From positions 124,001 to 188,000 of the forward strand of contig FZRE01000002.1 of NCBI GenBank assembly GCA_900199655.1: 64,000 nt of DNA, read 5' to 3'. This stretch comes from Prevotellaceae bacterium KH2P17. GTDB taxonomy: Bacteria > Bacteroidota > Bacteroidia > Bacteroidales > Bacteroidaceae. The position numbers and the translations under genes were made by a program. The notes under the pieces are model-generated. The model had not been told where the DNA came from. It made no database searches and was given only the letters and a program-made list of their open reading frames with translations. This document shows, piece by piece, positions 34,982-43,830 of this stretch (positions are counted from its first letter, which is position 1; every line of letters starts with the position of its first letter).

Positions 34982-35102
34982 GCCCCATTCCTCCGCCTTT
35001 TTTAGCAGGATGAATGGGCCAGGAGGCGCCGTTTATCAAACGAACAAGCAACTACCCGGCCGGCTGTCTTCAGGCTTCATTCGGGTAATTGTTTGTTCGT
35101 TG
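34982..35102. terminator. Two hairpins in the deoC 3' region
   Basis: GCCCCATTC and GAATGGGCC pair (34982-34990, 35012-35020), and a longer pair joins about 35038-35058 (AACGAACAAGCAACTACCCG) with about 35082-35102. The second has a T-rich 3' end on the plus strand and may stop deoC transcription. Confidence 0.55.
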
Positions 35103-35163
35103 TCTGTTTCTACCTATCCCATCGGTTTTTTGCTCCGAATTCATCGCTTTTTAAGAGCTATCC

Positions 35164-35222
35164 TTCAAGCTCCTTGAAAGCATCGTTCAAGCCCCTTGAA
35201 AGCATCCATCAAGGGCCTTGAA
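35164..35222. repeat. Family B 22-bp-pitch palindrome array, copy 2
   Basis: TTCAAGCTCCTTGAA at 35164, TTCAAGCCCCTTGAA at 35186 and ATCAAGGGCCTTGAA at 35208 are exactly 22 bp apart, between the convergent deoC and polyprenyl synthase genes. Confidence 0.92.
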
Positions 35223-35274
35223 GGATATGTCCTGTTTTGTCATTTCTTGCTGCGAGCATCATTCCCTCCTACCC

Positions 35275-35467
35275 TGTGAATTGTGAATTGTGAATGATGA
35301 ATTACCTGTTCACTGCTTGCAAGGTCATCCCCTCCTAACCTCCCCTTTCCAAGGGGAGGATACTCTGGCGCCTATTTGCCTGCAACAAGCGGATAAAAGG
35401 GCAAAAATAAGCAGCAAAACAAATCGGTATCCTCCCCTTGGAAAGGGGAGGTTAGGAGGGGATGATT
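35275..35467. repeat. Heptamer run plus family C paired-palindrome element
   Basis: GTGAATT-type heptamers (35276-35306) precede a family C pair: palindromes at 35339-35359 and 35431-35451, centres 92 bp apart, with CATCCCCTCC/GGAGGGGATG outer ends and an inner TCTGGCGCC as in the copy at 9.1 kb. No gene is seen in 34971-35528. Confidence 0.78.
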
Positions 35468-35528
35468 AACCGGCAGGGTAGCTAATCATGATGAACAAAC
35501 GAGAGGAAAGGAAACAGGCGGGGCGTTG

Positions 35529-36506
35529 TCAGTTCTTCCGTTCTATCACGAAGTCGAGATACGCCTGCAGCGCACGCTTGATTTCGGGCTTCGTGATACG
35601 CGTTTCGATGAACGTCTGGCCCTCTCGGTGGAAGTCCCACATGCGCCGGTCGGCGTATTCTATGCCGCCGTTTTGCTTGGTGAAAGCCACCAAACGGACG
35701 ATTTCATCGGGCTTGATGTCGCGCATCTTCACCTTTCGGGCCAGCCGGAGCATCTCTTCGTTGCCGGTGGTGTTGAGGGCATGGATAACGGGCAGGGTGA
35801 GTTTGCCCTCTGCCATGTCGTTGCCCGTGGGCTTGCCTATTTCGCGCGAGTCGAAATAGTCGAATATATCGTCGCGTATCTGGAAGATGATGCCGAGGTT
35901 CTGGCCGAACTTCTTGGCCGCCAGCACATCGTCCTCAACAGCTCCCCCGGCCTGGGCACCTATGGCGGCACAGGCCTCGAAGAGGGCAGCAGTTTTGCCT
36001 TTGATGATGTCGTAGTAAACAGTTTCGGAGATTTCGCGGTTCTGGATGTTCGAGAGTTGCAGTATCTCGCCGTCGGAGAGCGTGCGACCCAGCTGCGCCA
36101 GGTAGCGTACAATGATTTCGGAGTGGGTGAACGACACGTGTAGCAGCGCCGTTGAGAGGATGTAGTCGCCCACGAGCACGCTCACCTTGTTGTCGTACAC
36201 GGCGTTTACGGAGGCCTGTCCGCGGCGTTCCTCGCTCTCGTCCACGACGTCGTCGTGCACGAGGCTGGCCGTGTGCAGCAGTTCCAAGCCGATTGCTGCA
36301 TGGTAGGTAGCCTCCGTTATCTGGCCGAAGTTCTTGGCCAGGAGCAGTATCAGCATCGGGCGCATGCGCTTTCCGCCGCGCTGACGGATGTGTGTAAGAG
36401 CCTGGCTGAGCAGTCCGTCAGGGTGTTCCAGCGACTTGTCGAACAGGCGCACGAACTCATCAAGCTCCGGTTGTATGGGCTCTTTGATAAGCGAAAGATA
36501 ATCCAT
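35529..36506 (-). CDS. Polyprenyl (octaprenyl-type) diphosphate synthase
   Basis: This 325-residue trans-prenyltransferase carries both aspartate-rich motifs: LVHDDVVDESEERRG (first, about residues 80-95) and IIFQIRDDIFDYFD (second). GGKRMRPMLILLLAKNFG near residue 45 binds isopentenyl diphosphate. It elongates prenyl chains, probably for the menaquinone side chain, which this organism needs for its Nrf and Frd systems. A minus-strand -7 element TAAATTTG (36533-36526) lies just upstream. polA is divergent. Confidence 0.92.
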   Translation of the reverse strand: MDYLSLIKEPIQPELDEFVRLFDKSLEHPDGLLSQALTHIRQRGGKRMRPMLILLLAKNFGQITEATYHAAIGLELLHTASLVHDDVVDESEERRGQASVNAVYDNKVSVLVGDYILSTALLHVSFTHSEIIVRYLAQLGRTLSDGEILQLSNIQNREISETVYYDIIKGKTAALFEACAAIGAQAGGAVEDDVLAAKKFGQNLGIIFQIRDDIFDYFDSREIGKPTGNDMAEGKLTLPVIHALNTTGNEEMLRLARKVKMRDIKPDEIVRLVAFTKQNGGIEYADRRMWDFHREGQTFIETRITKPEIKRALQAYLDFVIERKN

Positions 36507-36594
36507 CTGTTTCCGAAATTTGTTACAAATTTAGTGATTTTATCGAGATTTGTGGCAAAAAATTAGTAATTTTACGCGATAAACCGATATTATT

Positions 36595-39357
36595 ATGGAC
36601 AAACTGTTTCTTTTAGACGCCTACGCGCTTATATATCGCTCCTATTATGCCTTCATCCGCACGCCGCGAATCAACTCAAAGGGGCTCAACACTTCGGCCG
36701 TTTACGGCTTTCTGAACACCCTGAACGAGGTGCTCACCAAAGAGAAACCCACGCACATCGGCGTGGCTTTCGACCACGGCAAGACCTTCCGCCACGATGC
36801 CTTCCCTGCTTACAAGGCGCAGCGGGAGGAAACGCCGGAGGACATCAAGCTCAGTGTGCCCATCATCAAGCGGCTGTTGGAGGCCTATCGCATACCCATC
36901 CTGCAGGTTGATGGCTTCGAGGCCGACGACGTAATAGGCACACTGGCCGTGAAGGCCGGGGCCGAGGGCGTGGAAACTTACATGCTCACGCCCGACAAGG
37001 ACTACGGACAGCTCATCCGCCCAAACGTCTTCATGTACCGCCCTCGCCACGGCGGAGGCTACGACATCATCGGAGAACGCGAGGTACAGGACAAGTACGG
37101 CATCCCTACCCCCGCCCAGGTGATTGACCTGCTGGCACTGATGGGCGACTCGGCCGACAACTTCCCGGGCTGCCCCGGCGTGGGTGAGAAGACTGCTGCC
37201 AAGCTTATCAACGAGTTCGGAAGCGTTGACAACCTGCTCGCCCATACCGACCGGCTGAAAGGCAAGATGCGGGAAAAGGTGGAAGCTGCCGTAGACGACA
37301 TCCGCATGAGCCACTTCCTGGCCACCATCCGAACCGATGTGCCCATCGCGCTCAACCTCGACGAGCTCAAGACCGTTGACCCCGACGAGGAGCAACTCAC
37401 ACAACTATTCGACGAACTCGAGTTCAAGAGCTTCGGAAACCGATTGCTTAACAAAAGCGAAAAACCGTCTACAACCGTTAATACACAGCTCGATTTATTT
37501 GCCGAAAATACGGCCGACGGGCCGGAAAGTTCAGAAAACGCGCGTTTAGAGAGCCTTAAAACCACGCCTCATGAGTACAAACTGGTTGACAATCAGGAAG
37601 ATATCAAGGCGTTATGTGACTTTTTCAGGACAAAAGAAATTCTCAGTCTGGACACTGAAACCACATCAACCAACCCGATAGACGCCGAATTGGTGGGCTT
37701 GAGCTTTGCCGTTGAAGAAAACAAGGCCTGGTATGTGCCCGTTCCGAGTGAACGTAAAGAAGCCTTAAAAGTTGTCAATATGTTTAAACCCATCTATGAA
37801 GACGAACGCATACTCAAGGTTGGACAGAACATTAAATACGACTACGAGGTGTTGCGCAACTATGGAGTGGAAGTCAGCGGACGCATGTTCGACACCATGC
37901 TTGCCCACTATCTCATCCAGCCGGAGCTGCGTCACAACATGGATTACATGGCAGAAACGCTGCTCAACTACCGGACCGTGCACATTGAAGAACTCATCGG
38001 GCCGCGCGGAAAGGGGCAGAAATCCATGCGCGACCTCGCCCCCAAGGATGTTTACGAGTACGCCGCAGAGGATGCCGACATCACCCTGAGACTGAAGAAC
38101 GTGCTCGAACCCAAGCTCAAGGAAGTGGGTGCAGAGGACCTCTTCTGGCAAATAGAGATGCCGCTGGTGCCCGTTCTGGCCGAAATGGAGCTCAACGGAG
38201 TGTGCCTGGACACACAAGCACTGCGCGAAACGTCGGATATTTTCACGCAGAGAATGAACGAGTACGAGGCCAAGATATACCGGGAAGCGGGCGAGAAGTT
38301 CAACATCTCGAGCCCGAAGCAGGTGGGCGACATCCTCTTTGGCAAGATGCAGATAGTAGACAAGCCCAAGAAGACCCGCACGGGGCAGTACGTCACGAGC
38401 GAGGAAGTGCTGCTGCAGCTCAAGCAGAAGGCCCCAATCATCGACGACATACTGAACTACAGGGGCATGAAGAAGCTCCTCAGCACCTACGTTGACGCCC
38501 TGCCGAAGCTCATCAACAAGCGAACGGGGCACATACACACCTCCTTCAACCAGGCGCTCACGGCCACCGGACGCCTCTCATCGAGCGACCCGAACCTGCA
38601 GAACATTCCCGTCAGGACCGACGACGGCAAGGAGATACGCAAGTGCTTCATACCGGAGCCGGGCTGTACGTTCTTTTCAGCGGATTATTCTCAGATTGAA
38701 TTGCGCATCATGGCGCACCTTTCGGGCGACGAGAACATGATAGAGGCCTTCCGCGAAGGGTTCGACATCCACCGCGCAACGGCAGCCAAGATATGGCACG
38801 AAGAGATGAGCGCCGTTACCGATGCACAGCGCAAGAAGGCCAAGCAGGCCAACTTCGGCATCATCTACGGCATCACCACCTACGGCCTGGCACAGCGCAT
38901 GGACATCAGCAACGGCGAGGCAAGGCAGCTGATAGACGACTACTTCAAGACCTTCCCAAAGGTGCAGGCCTACATGGAGCAAGCTAAACAGACGGCAAGG
39001 GAGAAAGGCTACGCCGAAACTCTCTTCGGTCGCCGCCGCTACCTGCCCGACATCAACTCCCACAACGCCACCGTGCGCGGCTTTGCTGAGCGCAATGCCA
39101 TCAACGCTCCGATACAAGGCAGCGAGGCCGACATCATCAAGGTGGCCATGATACGCATCCACCGCCGCTTCAAGCAGGAAGGAATACGCTCCAAGATGAT
39201 ACTCCAGGTACACGACGAACTTAACTTCTCGGTCTATCCGGAGGAAAAAGAAAGGGTGCAGCACATCGTCATCGAGGAGATGCAGAACGCCTGCCAACTC
39301 TCCGTGCCGCTAACAGCCGACGCCGGATGGGGCAGCAACTGGCTCGAAGCACATTAG
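36595..39357 (+). CDS. polA: DNA polymerase I
   Basis: The 920-residue polymerase has three domains: an N-terminal 5'-3' flap exonuclease (MDKLFLLDAYALIYRSYYAF; DNFPGCPGVGEKTA), a 3'-5' exonuclease with intact acidic residues (LSLDTETTSTNPIDAE; EDADITLRL), and the polymerase with DYSQIELRIMAHLSGDE, KKAKQANFGIIYGITTYGLAQ and QVHDELNFS. The intact DxE and ExxD-type motifs imply proofreading, unlike many Gram-positive PolA proteins. Repeat sequence follows the stop directly. Confidence 0.97.
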   Translation: MDKLFLLDAYALIYRSYYAFIRTPRINSKGLNTSAVYGFLNTLNEVLTKEKPTHIGVAFDHGKTFRHDAFPAYKAQREETPEDIKLSVPIIKRLLEAYRIPILQVDGFEADDVIGTLAVKAGAEGVETYMLTPDKDYGQLIRPNVFMYRPRHGGGYDIIGEREVQDKYGIPTPAQVIDLLALMGDSADNFPGCPGVGEKTAAKLINEFGSVDNLLAHTDRLKGKMREKVEAAVDDIRMSHFLATIRTDVPIALNLDELKTVDPDEEQLTQLFDELEFKSFGNRLLNKSEKPSTTVNTQLDLFAENTADGPESSENARLESLKTTPHEYKLVDNQEDIKALCDFFRTKEILSLDTETTSTNPIDAELVGLSFAVEENKAWYVPVPSERKEALKVVNMFKPIYEDERILKVGQNIKYDYEVLRNYGVEVSGRMFDTMLAHYLIQPELRHNMDYMAETLLNYRTVHIEELIGPRGKGQKSMRDLAPKDVYEYAAEDADITLRLKNVLEPKLKEVGAEDLFWQIEMPLVPVLAEMELNGVCLDTQALRETSDIFTQRMNEYEAKIYREAGEKFNISSPKQVGDILFGKMQIVDKPKKTRTGQYVTSEEVLLQLKQKAPIIDDILNYRGMKKLLSTYVDALPKLINKRTGHIHTSFNQALTATGRLSSSDPNLQNIPVRTDDGKEIRKCFIPEPGCTFFSADYSQIELRIMAHLSGDENMIEAFREGFDIHRATAAKIWHEEMSAVTDAQRKKAKQANFGIIYGITTYGLAQRMDISNGEARQLIDDYFKTFPKVQAYMEQAKQTAREKGYAETLFGRRRYLPDINSHNATVRGFAERNAINAPIQGSEADIIKVAMIRIHRRFKQEGIRSKMILQVHDELNFSVYPEEKERVQHIVIEEMQNACQLSVPLTADAGWGSNWLEAH

Positions 39358-39407
39358 AAACCCCTCCCCTGCCCTCCCCGAAGGGGAGGCTTGGTGAGCC
39401 CGAGCAG

Positions 39408-39755
39408 ATGCTGCAATGGGCACGCCGGGCCTACGCGGAATGGAGCAGAGACCTCATCACAGTCTACTGGCTGGCCCTCGCGCTCTATGAGAACAGCCTG
39501 TGGCAGGAGGCCATCAGCCACAGCGACACGATACTGCAATGGGACTTCAGGAACCTTGCTTACGGGCCGCATGGCGATGGTGCCGACTACGCCTGGCAGC
39601 TCATCAGCGACTGCAACGCCGTGAAGGGACTCTCGCTGCTGGCCCTGAACCGGCCCGAAGGGCGCCAGTACCTGCAAAAGTACCTGCAAAGGGCAAGGGA
39701 GCAGACCTCGTGGTTCAGCCGCGCCTATATCCGCCGCCGGCTGCAGCAGGGCTAA
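39408..39755 (+). CDS. Short helical (TPR-like) protein, possibly a truncated gene
   Basis: From the ATG at 39408 this encodes 115 residues of amphipathic helices (WARRAYAEWSRDLITVYWLALALYEN, ALNRPEGRQYLQKYLQRAREQ), resembling tetratricopeptide units. I recognise no family. The frame continues upstream without a stop through a G/C-rich repeat and into the end of polA, so the original 5' end may have been lost when the repeat arrived. A terminator closes it. Codon use looks like that of its neighbours. It may be a remnant or a small free-standing protein. Confidence 0.5.
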   Translation: MLQWARRAYAEWSRDLITVYWLALALYENSLWQEAISHSDTILQWDFRNLAYGPHGDGADYAWQLISDCNAVKGLSLLALNRPEGRQYLQKYLQRAREQTSWFSRAYIRRRLQQG

Positions 39756-39771
39756 GGGCGGCTGCAAACTG

Positions 39772-39800
39772 AAACAGGCGACCCGCCGGGCCGCCTGTTT
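39772..39800. terminator. Bidirectional terminator
   Basis: AAACAGGCG (39772-39780) and CGCCTGTTT (39792-39800) form a 9-bp stem with T/A tracts between the convergent helical gene and the lipoprotein gene. Confidence 0.85.
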
Positions 39801-39821
39801 TCATTCACTGCATGATGCGTT

Positions 39822-40379
39822 TTACTTCATCCGCCTCAGCGTCATGGTAGCCTTCTCCACTACCTGCGCCATCTCTTCATCAGAGAAATCGGTCATTTCC
39901 AGCTCCATAGCGTCGGCCGTGAGGCGGCTCACCTTCCAGCTCTCATCATCCTCTTCTTCGTACTCAAAGGTAAGCACGTTGTTCTTGAGCGAATAGGTTC
40001 CTCCGTCTTCTGCCGACCACTTACCCTCCCTGTATTCGTAAGCGGTAAACTTGTTGCCGGCCTCGAAGCTGATGCGGGCATAGAGACCTTCAACATCTTC
40101 GGGGTCAATACCCATGTCGTCCCAATCAAATCGCTGTCCGTTCAGGTAGGGAACCGTCTTTCCGCCCACTACTCTCATGTCGATGGTAACCTTCTGTGCC
40201 GTGCCCGGAACTTTCATCTGCAGGCTCGCCTGCTGCATTTCCCAGGTGCCGAGAACGGCCGATTGCTCCACATTAACCGGTTCGTCGTCGTCATCGTCGC
40301 TGCATGCAGACATCGTAAACACCCCTGCGAGCAACAGCAGTGCCCACAAAACACGATCCAAATACAAGTTCTTTTTCAT
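39822..40379 (-). CDS. Surface-type lipoprotein, lipocalin-like
   Basis: This 185-residue protein has a lipoprotein signal peptide (LLLLAGVFTMSACS) and an acidic run directly after the cysteine (SDDDDDE), which fits the Bacteroidetes lipoprotein export signal that directs lipoproteins to the cell surface. The mature part begins a lipocalin-like fold (VLGTWEMQQASLQM) with alternating strands and a strong acidic segment (FEYEEEDDESWKV). Function is unknown. It has its own promoter and ends at a shared terminator. Confidence 0.8.
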   Translation of the reverse strand: MKKNLYLDRVLWALLLLAGVFTMSACSDDDDDEPVNVEQSAVLGTWEMQQASLQMKVPGTAQKVTIDMRVVGGKTVPYLNGQRFDWDDMGIDPEDVEGLYARISFEAGNKFTAYEYREGKWSAEDGGTYSLKNNVLTFEYEEEDDESWKVSRLTADAMELEMTDFSDEEMAQVVEKATMTLRRMK

Positions 40380-40412
40380 ATCATTTAATCGTTAATAGTT
40401 TGAACACAGCGG

Positions 40413-40443
40413 CAAATATAAGTATTACAGACGGAAAAACAAA
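40413..40443 (-). promoter_or_regulatory. Promoter of the lipoprotein gene
   Basis: On the minus strand TTTG (40443-40440) and TATATTTG (40420-40413) are 19 bp apart; the leader would be about 30 nt. Confidence 0.87.
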
Positions 40444-40506
40444 GTCTGCAGGCATTTTTTTTGCGTCATTGAAGATTATCACCCACCGCTCAAAAGCTAT
40501 CACTCA

Positions 40507-40578
40507 CGAACTTTCGACACTTGTCGCACGATTGTGCGACACCTGTCAAACGATTGTGCGACAAGTGTCGAAAGTTCC
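40507..40578. repeat. Family A 22-bp-pitch palindrome array, copy 3
   Basis: GACACTTGTC at 40516, GACACCTGTC at 40538 and GACAAGTGTC at 40560 are exactly 22 bp apart. Spacers GCACGATTGTGC and AAACGATTGTGC, and outer arms GAACTTTC/GAAAGTTC, make this the most symmetrical copy. It lies between two minus-strand genes. Confidence 0.94.
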
Positions 40579-40699
40579 TGCTCATGGCATTCGGCACCCG
40601 CGGGCGAGGTTTCCGGCACCCCCGCCGGTACGCTGCGGACTCGCAGAACGGGCCGAAAGACAGCCGCCCCTGCCCCACTCCGCTTGCCTGCTAACGGAC

Positions 40700-42898
40700 T
40701 CATGGCAGCTGATTGGTGTCCAGGCGCTGCGCCAGGAACTGCCGCAGCACGTCGCACCGGGACACATACGGGGCCACGGCGGCGGGATGCCGGGCGGCAA
40801 AATCGGCCAGGCGGCCCAGTGCCTTGTATTGCCTTGACGCAGGGCGAACGGCATGTACCTCCTCCCATTCATCCGTTTTGGGGTTTATCAGCCAGTCATC
40901 TATCCGCCAGGGGTCGTCACCGATGTAAGCCAGGGCATAGAGACTGCGCTGCTGCAGGTCGAAGGTGCTGCTCTTGGCACTCTCATTCAGGTAAAGTAAA
41001 GCATCGGCCACGAGGTCGCGCTCCTGGGGCCTTACCGAGTCGATATTGGTCTTGGCGTAGTGCGTAAGCCACCAGCACTGCCCCAGGTAGCTTGCCTGAA
41101 AGGTCAGGGTGGCCAGCCTGTAGGCCAGCAACCGGCGTGTCTCGGCGTCGCGGGCCAGGCTGTACTGGCTCTGCAACTGCGTGATGTCGCGGCAGAAAGA
41201 CAGCCTCGGATTGTCCTGCAGCTGCACTTTGCCGGGCCCTTCGTAGTTCCACGGCACCGGCTGGCGATGCAGCCAGGGCTCCACCTTGTAGTCGCGGCGG
41301 GCCATGTAGGGGGCAATATTCTCGGTACTAAGATAGCTGGGCGACACCTGCCGCAGGTAGGTCATGGCCTCGGCCCAGCGCCCGCGCGCCATTAACTTGG
41401 TGCCCATGAGGTCGCGGTAGTAGTTGGGGTCGCGGTACACGCGGGCCAGCACGTAGCGCTCCAGGGTGTCGGCAGGCTCCGACTGCAGGTAGTCCATGTA
41501 GCTGCGCAGGGCTTCGGGGCGCATGCTGTCTATGCAGTCGAAGTACTGACCGCGGTAATCAGAGTTCCAATGCCACTCGTCGGGCTTCAGGTTCTTGTTC
41601 TTCCGCGGGTTGAACTCGGTGCCGTTGTACCTCTCTTCCATCATTCCAAGCAGGGCGGTGGCTGCATTCAGGCGGCCTGCAGCGCGGTAGCGGTCAACCA
41701 GGGTGCGGTACACCATGCGCTGGCGTATGTCGGTGTAGTGGTTGCTGAAGCCCGTCTGCTGGCCCGGACTGTCGGCTCGCTCCTTGTCGTTGAGCCATTC
41801 GAATTCGCGTATCAGGAAGCTGCTGTAGGCCGGAGTGAGGCGGGCAGTCTTGGCCGAAGCCACCAGGTAGATGGCGCGGGCATTGTCCTTCATGCGCTGG
41901 GTGCCGTCCAGGGTCATGGCATCGCGCAGCTCGGCCACGGCCGTAGCATAGTCGCCCAGCAGGTAGTGCAGGCATCCGGCGGCCGACTTCCACATGGCGG
42001 GCCACTGCGTGCGGCCGCTGGCAGCAACCTGGTTGGCAAAGGCTATCATGCCGCGCACCTCCTTCTCGAACACCGGACGGGCGTTTATCTCGTTCATGTA
42101 GCCAATTCGCGAGCTGTCATCAGTACCTATCATCCACTCCCGATAATGGTTCCGGTAGATGTCCTGCGTCTCTTGGGCGTTGTTCACGAAGTCCTGCACC
42201 AGGTACCACAGCGTGGGACTGTTGGGGCGGGTGCCGTAAACAGCCTTGATGCCTGCCAGGTTTCGGTACTTGCTTACGCAGTATTGCAGGCTCGGAACAT
42301 CGCCCTGGGCCGCGTAAATGTCGATGGCGCGGCTCTTGAAGCCCAGCCTCAGCAGTGAACCTGCATAGAGGTTGAGCATGGCATCGCGGTAGGCGCCGGC
42401 TCGGGTAAGCCTTCCGGTGCGCTCCCAGTAGTCTTTGTTGGCCTGGAAACGACCCATCAGGCAGTTTGCCCGCATCAACATGAGGCGGTACTGGGGTTGC
42501 AGGCGGGTGCCGCGGTAGCCTCTCGCGGCGGCTACAGACTGGTTGCACACCGCCTGGCAGCGCTGCCGCATGGCCTTGGAGGGGTAGTCCCAGGCCTCCT
42601 TCTGCCATCCGCAAACCTCCAGGAAGCGGTTCAGCTGCTGCAGATAGGCCACCATCTCGCGGTCTCCACGCCGTCGGGCGGTGCGGAGAATGAGGTCCTT
42701 GGAGCCCTCGTAGGTGTACACCTCAGGGCCGGCATACTGCCGCCAGAACTCGTCGAAGCGGCAGGAGAGGCAGTAGGTGCCGTTGTCGCGCAGGTAAACA
42801 CTGTACAGGTAGTTGTTGTAGGTGGGCTCTTCGTTGATGCAGGCCAGGGCCTTTAGGGCCAGCAGGAGCAGCAGGCTAACGGCTGAAAATCGTTTCAT
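40700..42898 (-). CDS. Large exported helical-repeat protein, unknown function
   Basis: This 732-residue protein has a signal peptide (MKRFSAVSLLLLLALKALAC; the cysteine could make it a lipoprotein) followed by almost entirely helical sequence with repeating tyrosine- and arginine-rich helix pairs (YRLMLMRANCLMGRFQAN, YLLGDYATAVAELRDAM, LMARGRWAEAMTYLRQV), resembling tetratricopeptide/Sel1-type solenoids. I recognise no enzyme motif. Its start overlaps the end of the upstream lipoprotein gene by 23 bases, so the two are co-expressed and may interact in the periplasm or outer membrane. Confidence 0.8.
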   Translation of the reverse strand: MKRFSAVSLLLLLALKALACINEEPTYNNYLYSVYLRDNGTYCLSCRFDEFWRQYAGPEVYTYEGSKDLILRTARRRGDREMVAYLQQLNRFLEVCGWQKEAWDYPSKAMRQRCQAVCNQSVAAARGYRGTRLQPQYRLMLMRANCLMGRFQANKDYWERTGRLTRAGAYRDAMLNLYAGSLLRLGFKSRAIDIYAAQGDVPSLQYCVSKYRNLAGIKAVYGTRPNSPTLWYLVQDFVNNAQETQDIYRNHYREWMIGTDDSSRIGYMNEINARPVFEKEVRGMIAFANQVAASGRTQWPAMWKSAAGCLHYLLGDYATAVAELRDAMTLDGTQRMKDNARAIYLVASAKTARLTPAYSSFLIREFEWLNDKERADSPGQQTGFSNHYTDIRQRMVYRTLVDRYRAAGRLNAATALLGMMEERYNGTEFNPRKNKNLKPDEWHWNSDYRGQYFDCIDSMRPEALRSYMDYLQSEPADTLERYVLARVYRDPNYYRDLMGTKLMARGRWAEAMTYLRQVSPSYLSTENIAPYMARRDYKVEPWLHRQPVPWNYEGPGKVQLQDNPRLSFCRDITQLQSQYSLARDAETRRLLAYRLATLTFQASYLGQCWWLTHYAKTNIDSVRPQERDLVADALLYLNESAKSSTFDLQQRSLYALAYIGDDPWRIDDWLINPKTDEWEEVHAVRPASRQYKALGRLADFAARHPAAVAPYVSRCDVLRQFLAQRLDTNQLP

Positions 42899-43796
42899 AA
42901 TCGGCTGGTTTAAATCGTTCGATATTGCGTCTGCTCAGGTCGAAGAGCAGCACTTCGTCGTGTACGTCGGGCCGCAGGTGGCCAATGGCCTCGCGTGCGG
43001 CTATGATTTGTTCCATTTCCGGCCGCCTCTCAATGACCGTATCGCCCGCCATGACGGGGTACTCGCCATCTTTGTGCACGATGCCCACGAACACTCCGCC
43101 GCGGTAAAGTACCTTCCAGGTGTAGAGCGGATAGGCTGCAGAGAGCCGGAGCCTGTAGGCAGGCAGACTGCGGAGGTAAGGACGCACGGCCGCAATGTCG
43201 AGAATGGGGTGCCGGTCGGTTATATCGGCCACGTTGCCGGTATTGTACACCATCAGCACTCCACGGTCTACAGGCGGCACGGGCTGCGTTAGCTGGTGCA
43301 GGCGGATGGTGGCCGAGAGCGCCAGACCGTGCTGCCGGGCCAGCTGCCGCAGCCGCTGCAGGAAGTCGAAGAAGCGCTGTTGGGTGCGTAGAGTCCAGTC
43401 GCAGTCTATCTGCAGCTCCCTCACGCCGGCCACGTCGTTGGTTTCGTTCATCTGCAAAACGCGCTTCACGATGCGCTCCGGCAGCTGCGAGAGGTCACGG
43501 AGCAGGCAGTCGTTCATGATGTAGACCACCGGCACCACCTCTACCCCACCCGGCACGGCCGAGCGGAAGGCAATGGTGGCATTGGGAACGGCATCACCCG
43601 AGGCCGCCGTTACCACGTCGAAGTAGCGCACGTAGAGGCGTCCTACGTCGTGGGAGCGCAGGAACCGGGCTTCTGTAGAGTCTATACGGAAGGTTGTACT
43701 CCAATAATACATGGAGCGGGAGTTATGCCGGCTTACCGTTGCAGGCTTGCAGGCGGCCAGCAGCAACAGCACGAGAAGCGCATAAAAGGGTTTCAT
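42876..43796 (-). CDS. Lipoprotein with TIM-barrel-like (DUF3142-type) domain
   Basis: From the ATG at 43796 the 306-residue product starts MKPFYALLVLLLLAACKP, a typical lipoprotein signal with no acidic export motif after the cysteine. The body has barrel-like strands (RLYVRYFDVV, VREL-QIDCDWT, ALSATIRLHQL, GVLMVYNTGN) resembling the DUF3142/chitinase-like fold; QIDCDW may hold catalytic acids, but activity is not proven. An upstream in-frame ATG (43865) is rejected because a -7-like TATATTTG (43808-43801) lies between. That element is so close that a leaderless message is possible. Confidence 0.72.
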   Translation of the reverse strand: MKPFYALLVLLLLAACKPATVSRHNSRSMYYWSTTFRIDSTEARFLRSHDVGRLYVRYFDVVTAASGDAVPNATIAFRSAVPGGVEVVPVVYIMNDCLLRDLSQLPERIVKRVLQMNETNDVAGVRELQIDCDWTLRTQQRFFDFLQRLRQLARQHGLALSATIRLHQLTQPVPPVDRGVLMVYNTGNVADITDRHPILDIAAVRPYLRSLPAYRLRLSAAYPLYTWKVLYRGGVFVGIVHKDGEYPVMAGDTVIERRPEMEQIIAAREAIGHLRPDVHDEVLLFDLSRRNIERFKPADYETIFSR

Positions 43797-43830
43797 GCGG
43801 CAAATATAAGCATAAAAGGCGTACGGTGGT

